From positions 1 to 17,304 of the forward strand of contig JAGGAJ010000017.1 of NCBI GenBank assembly GCA_017889845.1: a stretch of DNA of 17,304 nt, in the 5' to 3' direction. This document shows, piece by piece, positions 1 to 6,795 of this stretch. The DNA comes from Deltaproteobacteria bacterium. Lineage in GTDB: Bacteria > Desulfobacterota > Deferrimicrobia > Deferrimicrobiales > Deferrimicrobiaceae. Numbering within the stretch: position 1 is the first letter of the stretch; every line of letters starts with the position of its first letter. The notes under the pieces are model-generated. The model searched no databases. It saw only the letters and a program-made list of their open reading frames with translations, and was not told where the DNA came from. Position numbers and translations under genes: made by a program.

Positions 1-59
1 ATGGCGGCCACGGTGCTCTTCCCGGCGCCGATGTTCCCCGTCAGCCCGTATACGCGCAT
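1..59 (-). CDS. coaE: Dephospho-CoA kinase, N-terminal fragment (runs off left edge)
   Basis: CoaE phosphorylates the 3'-hydroxyl of dephospho-CoA, the last step of coenzyme A synthesis, in the cytoplasm. Only the first 19 residues are inside the window, read leftward from an ATG at 59: MRVYGLTGNIGAGKSTVAA. This is a Walker A P-loop (G-x4-GKST) placed right at the N-terminus after a beta strand, in the GLTGxIGxGKST form typical of CoaE, so the start is very likely correct. No Shine-Dalgarno sequence is seen at normal spacing. On this strand a TATAAT lies at 72-67, so transcription could begin almost at the ATG. Another small P-loop kinase cannot be fully excluded from so short a fragment. Confidence 0.8.
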   Translation of the reverse strand, partial: MRVYGLTGNIGAGKSTVAA

Positions 60-66
60 GCCCCGG

Positions 67-72
67 ATTATA
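67..72 (-). promoter_or_regulatory. Candidate -10 box of coaE (possible leaderless start)
   Basis: A perfect TATAAT reads leftward eight bases before the coaE ATG. With usual -10 to +1 spacing the transcript would start at or next to the start codon. No good -35 box is visible 16-18 bases further upstream, so this rests on the -10 match alone. Confidence 0.35.
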
Positions 73-390
73 CCAGCGGATGGAGTATCCTCCGCTCTTA
101 CGGGAGCTCCGCCTCCGGGCAGGGGGATCGTTCGCATCCGACCGCCCGGCTCCCCGGCTCCGCCCAGCAATCGTGCCGTGCGGTAATCTCCCCGACCTTT
201 GGTCACGCTCATCGCGTGGCGATAGCCGGTCCCATAACGGCAGCGGGGTTTCCGCCGGTTCCGCACTTGCGGTCTCCGCTCAGACCCCCCTCCCTCCGGC
301 ATCCGCTCCTTGTGCGGTCCCGCGGGCCGCGTTGACAATCCTCGCGTGGGCATTGTACGGTCGGGGTACGGTGAATTAATCGGTCTTATT
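73..390. other. Intergenic region, no supported gene
   Basis: This stretch lies between the leftward coaE start and the inverted-repeat element. Open frames exist on both strands but have low-complexity Pro/Arg/Ser-rich composition, no ribosome binding site and no recognisable motif. A consensus TTGACA at 332-337 points rightward, but no good -10 hexamer follows at 16-18 bp (GTACGG or TACGGT at best). It could be a weak promoter for the SCP2/sirtuin pair. Nothing else is supported here. Confidence 0.4.
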
Positions 391-574
391 TATAAATACG
401 GTACCGTGGACGGAGGGCGCAGCGGGGGGTTCCACGCAGCGGCGTATGGAGCGAGGCGGAGATTGCGTCGAGCGGAATCGCAGTGAGCGGGCGAAGGTCG
501 CGAGCGTAGCGGAGTGGAAGCCCCCCGCGAGCCCGGAGTCTGAGTACCAAGCGTTACATGTTGCCGTATTTATA
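391..574. repeat. 184-bp inverted-repeat element, MITE/REP-like
   Basis: The ends are perfect 11-bp inverted repeats: TATAAATACGG at 391-401 and CCGTATTTATA at 564-574. Nested inside is a second pair, GCGGGGGGTTCCAC at 422-435 against GTGGAAGCCCCCCGC at 514-528, complementary except for one bulged base. The centre (about 445-513) is full of degenerate GAGCG/AGCGG units. The outer TA...TA would fit a TA target duplication as made by IS630/Tc1-type transposases, but the TA belongs to the palindrome, so this is ambiguous. No protein is encoded. A non-autonomous transposable element, a REP-type repeat or a structured RNA are all possible. Confidence 0.5.
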
Positions 575-615
575 CGCTGAAGCGCCAAGGTTCCATGGGC
601 GAAAGGGGGGACGAT

Positions 616-936
616 ATGGCGGACGCGTCCGTGAAAGGATTTTTCGAGGCGCTCCCGGAGAAGCTGAACGCGAAGCCCGCGGCGCTCGCCGGCCTGGACT
701 GCGTGTACCAGTTCCGGGTGGGGGAGTCGGCCTACAACGTCGCGCTTTCGGACGGCAAGGCGACGGTGGCCCAGGGAGAGGCCGCATCCCCGAGCTGTAC
801 CGTCACGATGGCGGAAAACGATTTCATGGACATGGTCTCCGGAAAGTTGAACGGCCAGATGGCGTTCCTGACCGGCAAGCTGAAGGTGGCCGGGGACATG
901 GGGCTGGCACTCAAGCTAGGATCGTTCCTCGCCTGA
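616..936 (+). CDS. SCP2 sterol-binding-domain protein
   Basis: This 106-residue protein consists of little more than one SCP2 (sterol carrier protein 2) fold. The pattern runs from an N-terminal helix (VKGFFEALPEKLN) through the strands VYQFRVGESAYNVALSDGKATV and PSCTVTMAENDFMDMVSG to a helical C-terminus with the lipid-cavity segment GKLKVAGDMGLALKLGSFL. Such stand-alone bacterial proteins bind hydrophobic ligands, but the ligand is usually unknown. The ATG at 616 is preferred over the in-frame ATG at 595 because AGGGGGG precedes it at good spacing and the domain begins there. No signal peptide is seen, so it is cytoplasmic. The sirtuin gene begins 31 bp downstream and is probably cotranscribed. 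Confidence 0.8.
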   Translation: MADASVKGFFEALPEKLNAKPAALAGLDCVYQFRVGESAYNVALSDGKATVAQGEAASPSCTVTMAENDFMDMVSGKLNGQMAFLTGKLKVAGDMGLALKLGSFLA

Positions 937-967
937 CGCCCCGCGGGCCGGGAACGGAGACTCCGGC

Positions 968-1735
968 GTGAAGGCGCACGATCCGGTCCGCCAGGCGGCC
1001 CGCCTGCTGCGCGGGCGGCGCGACGCCGTCGCCCTGACCGGGGCCGGGATATCCGTGGAGAGCGGAATCCCCGCGTTCCGCGGATCGCAGGGGCTCTGGG
1101 GGAAGTACGACCCGGCGGAGTACGCGACCATCGGCGCTTTTATGCGGAATCCCGCGAAGGTGTGGAGGATGCTCTCCGAGATGGCTTCCCTGTGCGGGGA
1201 CGCGGTACCCAACCCGGCGCACGCGGGGCTGGCCGAACTCGAGCGCATGGGCATCCTGCGGTCCGTCATCACCCAGAACGTGGACGGGTTGCACCAGGCG
1301 GCCGGTTCCCGGCAGGTGATCGAGTACCACGGGAACATGGAGTCGCTGGTCTGCATCGCCTGCTGGAAGCAGTACCCGACCCGGGAGCGGTGGGTGGACG
1401 GCACGACGCCCTCCTGCGACTGCGGCCAGATCCTCAAGCCCAACGTCGTCCTCTTCGGGGAGCCGATCCCGTGGCTCGCCCAGGAGAGCGCGGAAGAGGA
1501 GGCCCGGACATGCGGCGTCCTCCTGGTGGTCGGGACCTCCGCGCAGGTCTCCCCGGCGTGCGACATCCCGCGCATCGCCAGGAAAGCCGGCGCCGCCGTC
1601 GTGGAGGTCAACCCGGAGGAGACCCCGCTCACTGCGTCGGTGACCGATATCCACATTCCGGGCGCCGCATCGGAAGTCCTCCGGACCCTCGTCGGGATAC
1701 TGCGGGTACCCGGAGGACCCCCTCCGGAACATTAA
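968..1735 (+). CDS. NAD-dependent protein deacylase, Sir2 family (sirtuin)
   Basis: Sirtuins remove acyl groups from protein lysines, consuming NAD+ and giving nicotinamide and O-acyl-ADP-ribose. All core motifs are present in 255 residues: NAD-binding GAGISVESGIPAFRG (25-39), TQNVDGLH (102-109), catalytic His121 in EYHGN, zinc ligands Cys129, Cys132, Cys150 and Cys152 (the second pair is the CxC variant), and VVGTSAQVSP near the C-terminus. The Tyr-x-x-Arg pair that gives SIRT5/CobB-type sirtuins preference for succinyl/malonyl groups is absent: the aligned segment after VW reads RMLSEM. Deacetylation is therefore the likelier activity, by inference. The start is GTG at 968, weakly preceded by a GGAG-like site; starting there keeps the first helix before the Rossmann fold. 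It is probably cotranscribed with the SCP2 gene. Confidence 0.9.
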   Translation: MKAHDPVRQAARLLRGRRDAVALTGAGISVESGIPAFRGSQGLWGKYDPAEYATIGAFMRNPAKVWRMLSEMASLCGDAVPNPAHAGLAELERMGILRSVITQNVDGLHQAAGSRQVIEYHGNMESLVCIACWKQYPTRERWVDGTTPSCDCGQILKPNVVLFGEPIPWLAQESAEEEARTCGVLLVVGTSAQVSPACDIPRIARKAGAAVVEVNPEETPLTASVTDIHIPGAASEVLRTLVGILRVPGGPPPEH

Positions 1736-1920
1736 AATATTTAATATCCCATTAAAGAATGTGACGTTCCGGGGCACGATACGTCCCACACTGCAGGACA
1801 GTCGGGGGTGTATTCCGGATGTCGATGCTGGGGGTAACGTACCGATTTTATAAAGGGGAAATGCCTTATTCTTTCCGATGAAGTTCCACCTTCCCGCCTC
1901 CGATATGAATCCTGAGCAAC

Positions 1921-1937
1921 TGGGTACGGTTATTGCT
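1921..1937 (+). promoter_or_regulatory. Candidate sigma-54 (-24/-12) promoter of the pilus genes
   Basis: The bases GGTACG-GTTA-TTGCT align with the sigma-54 consensus TGGCACG-N4-TTGCW. The invariant GG (1923-1924) and GC (1935-1936) have the required spacing, and TTGC is perfect; the mismatches are G for the leading T and T for the C after GG. Transcription would start near 1948, giving a leader of about 76 nt before pilY1. Sigma-54 control through PilR-type activators is known for type IV pilus genes in Pseudomonas and Geobacter, which fits the operon. Confidence 0.5.
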
Positions 1938-1943
1938 ATTTTT

Positions 1944-1958
1944 AGTTTCAGGGAAACT
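1944..1958 (+). repeat. Small perfect stem-loop at the expected transcript start
   Basis: AGTTTC (1944-1949) and GAAACT (1953-1958) form a 6-bp stem with a 3-base loop. It lies where the sigma-54 transcript would begin and could protect the 5' end. No T-run follows, so it is not a terminator. Confidence 0.35.
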
Positions 1959-2023
1959 GGAAGCATGGAACCAGCATGGAAAAACCGGGAATCCAACCGA
2001 TTCGTCACCAAGGAGCACCCGAA

Positions 2024-5000
2024 ATGAAGCGCTCTCGATATACTTTCCTGCGGACGATTCTCCCGCTGCTCCCGGGCTTGTTCCTCGCCCTCTCCGGCGG
2101 AGCGTCGGAGGCGGCGGTCCTCGAGCAATATTGCCAGTACCCACCGTACGTGTTGCAGAGCGTCATGCCCAGCGTGACCCTGCTCGTCAGCAACTCCCAG
2201 AGCATGCTGAACTTCGCGTACGGCGACGGAACGAAGGCGTGCGACAGTTCGGCGGACCCGTGCGGCGGCTTTGACTCGTCGAGGAGGTATTTCGGACTGT
2301 TCGAAAGCGACTACTGGTATGCGGGGGCGTCGACCGGACCCAACGCGGGGTTCACGAAGGCGAACCAGGCGGGCGGGACGCTGGCCGCGCCCACCGGCCG
2401 GGGGAACAACGACTGGCACGGGAACTTCCTCAACTGGCTGACGACGCGCCGGGTGGACGTCATGCGGACGGTCCTCACCGGTGGGACGGGGGAGGGAACC
2501 GAATCCTGCGATGCCAATAACGCGATATTCAGGAAGTTCACCGACAACCGAACCTTCACGCCGCAGAACGGCAACGACATCCTCGTGACGTTCAACCACG
2601 CCTCCAATTGCAGCGGGACGCTGTTGTCCGAAATAACCATCGGGACCGGCGGTGGCGCGCCCAGATACAAAGTGAAGAACCAATCCGTCGCCTCCACCTC
2701 CGGGATCATCCAGGAGGTGTCGCCGAAGGCGTCGCTTGGTCTCGCGTTCTATAACGACAGCGACTCGGAGGGTGCCGCCATCGATCCGCAGATCGACGGC
2801 TCCAATTTACCGATTTCCGCCTTCCGGAACCGGATCGACCGGCCGGACCGGTTTAACGGGATGACGCCCGGCCAGCCGCTGGGGGAAGCCCTCTGGACGA
2901 TCGTAGGGGCGTACGCCAGGATCGGCGCGACATCCGCAACAGGCCCGAGGTACCACTCCGGAGACTACGTAGACAATAAGGATCCGTTCACCTTCTACGG
3001 CAACCCCTCCCGGTGCGTCAAGGGGAGCGTCATCATCATCTCGGACGGGGAGCCGTGCAACGACGGGAACCTGCCGACCAGCTACAGCGGGTTCAACATC
3101 CTGAACTTCGCCAACGGCACGAACTACAACTGCCAGGACGACAATTGCCTTACGGCACCCGGGTTCGCCGCCACCGCCATCCCGTCCTGCGCTTCGGGCG
3201 GAAACGCGGGTGGCCTGGAGGACGTGGCCCTCTTCGCACACACGCGGGACCTGAGGTCCAAGCCGACCTTCGGAGTGGACAACCTCGCCAACCGGCAGAA
3301 CCTGGACGTATACGTCATTCGGGCCTTTGGCTCCGATGCCTCCAGCCTGCTGAAGTACGCAGCCATCAACGGCAATTTCGAGGACACGAACGGCAACGGA
3401 TATCCCGACCCGGGCGAATTCGCCCTGAGCGACATCTACTTCCAGGCCGACGACGGCGCGGCGATCCGGAACGCCCTCACCGCGATATTCCAGAACATCC
3501 TCCGGCGAGCGACCTCGGGGACGGCGGCGTCGGTGCTCGCCTCCGGAGAGGGAAGCGGAGCGAACCTCGTCCAGGCGGTGTTCTATCCGCGCCGGAGATT
3601 CTTCGACGAGGTCATCGAGTGGACGGGCACCCTCAATAATCTATGGTACTACGTGGACCCGTTCTTCACCGGCGCCTCGGTCCGGGAAGACTCCGACCAT
3701 TCCGACGACGCGAGCTACAACCCGGTCCTGAACCTGGTCGACGACAACACGGTCGTCTTCTTCTTCGACCAGACCAGCCAGACCACCAAAGTGAACCGGT
3801 ACGCGAACAACTCGGCCGGGAACGCCACCGGAACGCCGACCGTCGTCCCCTTTGAGCAGCTCATGTCCATCTGGGAGGCGGGGAACTTCCTGCACGCCAA
3901 GGACCCGTCCTCCCGGACGATCTTCACTGCGGTCGACAGTTCGGTGCCGCGGACGAAGCTGCCGTTCGCCGACAACAACGCATCCACCCTGCGAAGCTAT
4001 CTTGGAGCGGCCAGCGACACCGAGGCCACCGCTCTGATCCGGTACGTCCGCGGGAGCGACAACGTGATCAATTCCCGGCAGCGCACCGTCCCGTTCCCCA
4101 CGAACACCCCGGCGGACAATACGGTCTGGAAGCTGGGCGACATCATCAATTCGACCCCGAAGATCGTCTCCCGGGTACCGCTGAACACCTATGAGAAGAC
4201 TTACAGCGACACAACCTACAAGAGTTTCACCAACTCCTCGACCTACCGGAACCGCGGGATGGTCTTCGTCGGAGGCAACGACGGCATGCTCCACGCCTTC
4301 AAGCTGGGGAAGCTCGAGTTCCCGACCGACAATTCGTGGGTCGGCCCCGGCGCCAAGGACCGGGCGCGCCTGCTAAACCTCGACACGTCGACACCCCTTG
4401 GGTCCGAGCAGTGGGCCTTCATCCCGAAAAACGCCCTGCCGTACCTCAAGGCCCTCCAGGACAATACCTATTGCCACCTGTACTACGTCGACCTCTCCCC
4501 CCACCTGATCGACGCGAGTATCGGGCCGCCCGGGACCTTCGTCGCGGACGATTCCACGCGGACTGCCGCGAGCTGGCGGACCGTCCTGATCGGCGGGATG
4601 CGGTTCGGGGGCGCGTGCCGGGACAACACGGCGAGTTGCAATGATGCCAACAATAATTGCGTGAAGACTCCCATACCGGGGATCGGTTTCTCGTCCTACT
4701 TCGCGATCGACGTGACCGACCCGGAGACCCCCTCGGTCCTTTGGGAATTCACAAATTCCGCACTCGGGTTTGCCACGACCGGCCCGGCGGTGGTCCGGAT
4801 CAACGCCCGCAACGGCGCGGGAATCGTGGACCGCTCCCTGAACGGGAAGTGGCTCGTGGTCTTCGGCTCCGGGCCGACCGGGCCGCTATCCGGCCGGCAG
4901 TTCCTGGGAAAATCCGACCAGACGTTAAAGCTGTTCGTCGTGGACCTCAAGACCGGCACGCTCCTCCGGACGATCGATCGAGACAACAACAACGCCGCAA

Positions 5001-5914
5001 TTGCCAACGCGTTCGCCGGTTCGATGATCAACTCCACTGCGGATTTCAACCTGGATTACCAGGACGATGCGATATACCTCGGCTACGTCAAGGAGAACGG
5101 CGGTGTGTGGGACCAGGGAGGGGTGTTGCGGCTCCAGACGAAGGGGGATCCCGACCCGGCCCAATGGGTGGCCAGCCGACTGATCGACAACGTTGGGCCG
5201 GTAACCTCCTCCGTCGTGCGGCTGCAAAACAACGTCCTCCACACGAACTGGCTCTTCTTCGGAACGGGAAGGTACTACTTCACTACGATCTCGACGACCG
5301 TGATCCTGGACGACCCGTCGGGCCAAAGGAGCCTGTTCGGCGTGAAGGACCCGTGCTTCACGGACCTGAACACCATCAACACGGCGTGCACGACGAGCGT
5401 CAACGCCGCGGACCTGCAGACCGTCGCGGACACGACCGTCATCGACGAGACCTTCGCGAACTCCGTCGGGTTCCGCGGCTGGAAGATCGACCTGGACACA
5501 ACCGCGTCGGTCGATTACGACGGGACGGGGGCAAACAGCTACCAGGCGGAGCGGGTGATCACGGACCCGCTTGCGGCGAGCACCGGGGTGGTCTTCTTCA
5601 CCACGTTTCGCCCATACGGTGAAGACTGTGCTATCGGAGGACGGACCTTCCTCTGGGGCCTCCGGTACAATACGGCCGGCGTTCCGGCCTACGCACTGCA
5701 GGGAAAGGCCATGATGCAGGTCTCGACGGCGAGCGTGGAGCAACTGGACCTCGCTGACGCCTTTTCGCGGTCGATCTCCGGGGCGGTCTCCACGCTCCAC
5801 CGTGGGGGGCGCCGGAGTTACTCCCTTGAGGGAGTGCCTCCGACGGCGCAGGGGCTCACGATCCTGTCCCAGCCCCCGGCGCTCAAGCGCATCCTCCATA
5901 TGAGGGAGAGGTAG
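2024..5914 (+). CDS. pilY1: PilY1-like type IV pilus tip adhesin/assembly factor
   Basis: PilY1 proteins sit at the tip of type IV pili with the minor pilins, promote pilus extension and act in adhesion and calcium-dependent retraction control. This protein has 1296 residues. A signal peptide (MKRSRYTFLR then a hydrophobic run, cleavage near ASEA) is followed by a vWA-like N-terminal region. There the expected DxSxS metal site is degenerate, SNSQS at 56-60, although GMTPGQPLGEAL (about 279-290) and IIISDGEP (about 336-343) resemble later vWA strands. An EF-hand-like loop, DTNGNGYPDPGE, spans 454-465. The C-terminal half is the PilY1 beta-propeller, with GMVFVGGNDGMLHAF at about 745-760 and a calcium-type loop DFNLDYQDD at 1007-1015. 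The ATG at 2024 is chosen over 1976 because AAGGAG (2010-2015) is 8 bases upstream and the signal peptide begins there. It heads the minor-pilin operon. Confidence 0.88.
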   Translation: MKRSRYTFLRTILPLLPGLFLALSGGASEAAVLEQYCQYPPYVLQSVMPSVTLLVSNSQSMLNFAYGDGTKACDSSADPCGGFDSSRRYFGLFESDYWYAGASTGPNAGFTKANQAGGTLAAPTGRGNNDWHGNFLNWLTTRRVDVMRTVLTGGTGEGTESCDANNAIFRKFTDNRTFTPQNGNDILVTFNHASNCSGTLLSEITIGTGGGAPRYKVKNQSVASTSGIIQEVSPKASLGLAFYNDSDSEGAAIDPQIDGSNLPISAFRNRIDRPDRFNGMTPGQPLGEALWTIVGAYARIGATSATGPRYHSGDYVDNKDPFTFYGNPSRCVKGSVIIISDGEPCNDGNLPTSYSGFNILNFANGTNYNCQDDNCLTAPGFAATAIPSCASGGNAGGLEDVALFAHTRDLRSKPTFGVDNLANRQNLDVYVIRAFGSDASSLLKYAAINGNFEDTNGNGYPDPGEFALSDIYFQADDGAAIRNALTAIFQNILRRATSGTAASVLASGEGSGANLVQAVFYPRRRFFDEVIEWTGTLNNLWYYVDPFFTGASVREDSDHSDDASYNPVLNLVDDNTVVFFFDQTSQTTKVNRYANNSAGNATGTPTVVPFEQLMSIWEAGNFLHAKDPSSRTIFTAVDSSVPRTKLPFADNNASTLRSYLGAASDTEATALIRYVRGSDNVINSRQRTVPFPTNTPADNTVWKLGDIINSTPKIVSRVPLNTYEKTYSDTTYKSFTNSSTYRNRGMVFVGGNDGMLHAFKLGKLEFPTDNSWVGPGAKDRARLLNLDTSTPLGSEQWAFIPKNALPYLKALQDNTYCHLYYVDLSPHLIDASIGPPGTFVADDSTRTAASWRTVLIGGMRFGGACRDNTASCNDANNNCVKTPIPGIGFSSYFAIDVTDPETPSVLWEFTNSALGFATTGPAVVRINARNGAGIVDRSLNGKWLVVFGSGPTGPLSGRQFLGKSDQTLKLFVVDLKTGTLLRTIDRDNNNAAIANAFAGSMINSTADFNLDYQDDAIYLGYVKENGGVWDQGGVLRLQTKGDPDPAQWVASRLIDNVGPVTSSVVRLQNNVLHTNWLFFGTGRYYFTTISTTVILDDPSGQRSLFGVKDPCFTDLNTINTACTTSVNAADLQTVADTTVIDETFANSVGFRGWKIDLDTTASVDYDGTGANSYQAERVITDPLAASTGVVFFTTFRPYGEDCAIGGRTFLWGLRYNTAGVPAYALQGKAMMQVSTASVEQLDLADAFSRSISGAVSTLHRGGRRSYSLEGVPPTAQGLTILSQPPALKRILHMRER

Positions 5915-5927
5915 GAAAGCGGTCGCG

Positions 5928-6434
5928 ATGACAGGCGATCCGGGGCGGAAGGGGGGGTTCACCGTGATCGAGGCCCTCATCGTGCTCGCCATCCTCGGAA
6001 TCGTCGCCGTGCTCGCGGTGGACTCCTTCCGGGGGATGGGGGAAAAGTTCCGGGTGGAGGGCGAGACGAAGCAGCTGTACGCCGACCTGATGGACGCGCG
6101 CGGCCGGGCGATGCAGCGGAACCGGTCGTTCTTCGTCCGGTTCTCGGCCACGGGGTACCGGACATACGAGGACAGCAGCCCCGCGCCGGACGGGAACAAC
6201 AATTTGGACAACACGGCGGATACGCTGGTCGCCAGCGTGACCACCCCTCATTCGATCACAACGTTCGGAGGGGTGGACAGTTTCACCTTCAACAGGACCG
6301 GCACCGCCACGGCGGCGGGGCACGTCCGCTTCCCGCAGACCGCGAAGCCGGACTACGACTGCGTCGGGATCGGGATCACCAGACTCCACCTGGGGCAATA
6401 CAATGCGGGGACCAATGCGTGCGTGGAAAAATAA
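5928..6434 (+). CDS. Type IV minor pilin, GspH/FimT family
   Basis: This 168-residue prepilin has a class III signal peptide. Residues 1-10 end in KGG, cleavage is predicted between Gly10 and Phe11, and the mature N-terminus FTVIEALIVLAILGIVAVLAV has Glu at position 5 and the usual hydrophobic helix. The first segment after the helix (FRVEGETKQLYADLMDARGRAMQRNRSFFVRF) matches the GspH/FimT pattern, in which the helix leads into a region selecting short substrates. Mature protein is cleaved and N-methylated by PilD in the inner membrane. FimU/GspH-type pseudopilins link the tip complex to the major pilin. It starts 13 bp after pilY1; two Cys near the C-terminus (DYDC and NAC) may form a disulfide. 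Confidence 0.82.
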   Translation: MTGDPGRKGGFTVIEALIVLAILGIVAVLAVDSFRGMGEKFRVEGETKQLYADLMDARGRAMQRNRSFFVRFSATGYRTYEDSSPAPDGNNNLDNTADTLVASVTTPHSITTFGGVDSFTFNRTGTATAAGHVRFPQTAKPDYDCVGIGITRLHLGQYNAGTNACVEK

Positions 6435-6795
6435 CCGCGGCTTGACGCTCATCGAGGTACTGGTCTCCCTCGTGATCGTCTTCATCGTGTTCATCGGCCT
6501 CAGCGGTTCGGGGCTCCTCGTGCTCGAGGAGAACATAAAGAATTCCCTCCGGGACGAGGCCGTCAGCGTGGCGGAGCGGGAGGTTCAGCACGCGAGGAAC
6601 CTGCCCTTGGACAACGTCGTATCGGGGATCCGGTCTCCCGTGAGTTACCCGATCCGCGGACTCGTAGTAACGTACACTCCTTCCTGGGCCGTCAATATCC
6701 TGGACGGAAGCAACCGTCAACTGACCGTCACCGTCGCGTGGACCCGCCGGGGCGCGACGTACAACCACCAGGTCGCCACCATCGTGAGGCAGTGA
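6403..6795 (+). CDS. pilV: Type IV minor pilin, PilV/GspI-like
   Basis: This is a prepilin of 130 residues from the ATG at 6403, or 126 from the ATG at 6415; both have only weak purine-rich sequence upstream, so the start is undecided. Cleavage is predicted after NNRG, giving LTLIEVLVSLVIVFIVFIGL with Glu5. A short globular domain ends in strands (QLTVTVAWTRRGATYNHQVATIV), as in PilV/GspI proteins, which form the quasi-helical tip core with PilW and PilX. It overlaps the preceding GspH-like gene by 20-32 bp, and its stop overlaps the next start (TGATG), indicating translational coupling. Confidence 0.78.
   Translation: MRGPMRAWKNNRGLTLIEVLVSLVIVFIVFIGLSGSGLLVLEENIKNSLRDEAVSVAEREVQHARNLPLDNVVSGIRSPVSYPIRGLVVTYTPSWAVNILDGSNRQLTVTVAWTRRGATYNHQVATIVRQ

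Larger units (their letters stand above)
1736..2023. other. AT-rich leader between sirtuin and pilY1
   Basis: This 288-bp gap contrasts with the GC-rich genes around it. It starts with the palindrome ATTAAA-ATA-TTTAAT (1731-1745), which overlaps the sirtuin stop. It then holds an imperfect inverted repeat, GTGACGT (1761-1767) and ACGTCCCAC (1781-1789), which could be an activator site upstream of the sigma-54-type promoter listed separately. No c-di-GMP (GEMM) riboswitch core was recognised. Confidence 0.45.

Noticed and set aside
1..379. Two rightward open frames at the left edge (1-186 and 80-379)
   Set aside because: The first is antisense to the clear coaE start. Neither has a ribosome binding site or recognisable domain.
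376..588. 70-residue minus-strand frame across the inverted-repeat element
   Set aside because: Its text comes from the repeat (GGFHSATLATFARSLRFRS style), a typical spurious translation of structured repeats.
1740..2010. c-di-GMP/cGAMP (GEMM) riboswitch before pilY1
   Set aside because: GEMM elements often precede pilus genes in deltaproteobacteria, but the conserved core with its tetraloop receptor could not be found here.
911..2683. 590-residue open frame on the minus strand
   Set aside because: It is antisense to the sirtuin and pilY1, rich in Arg/Pro/Gly/Val with no motif, and crosses the AT-rich intergenic leader. GC-rich DNA commonly gives such shadow frames.
4925..6244. Long minus-strand frame of 439 residues
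   Set aside because: It lies opposite pilY1 and the GspH-like gene, whose signal peptide, cleavage site and domain motifs are clear on the plus strand.
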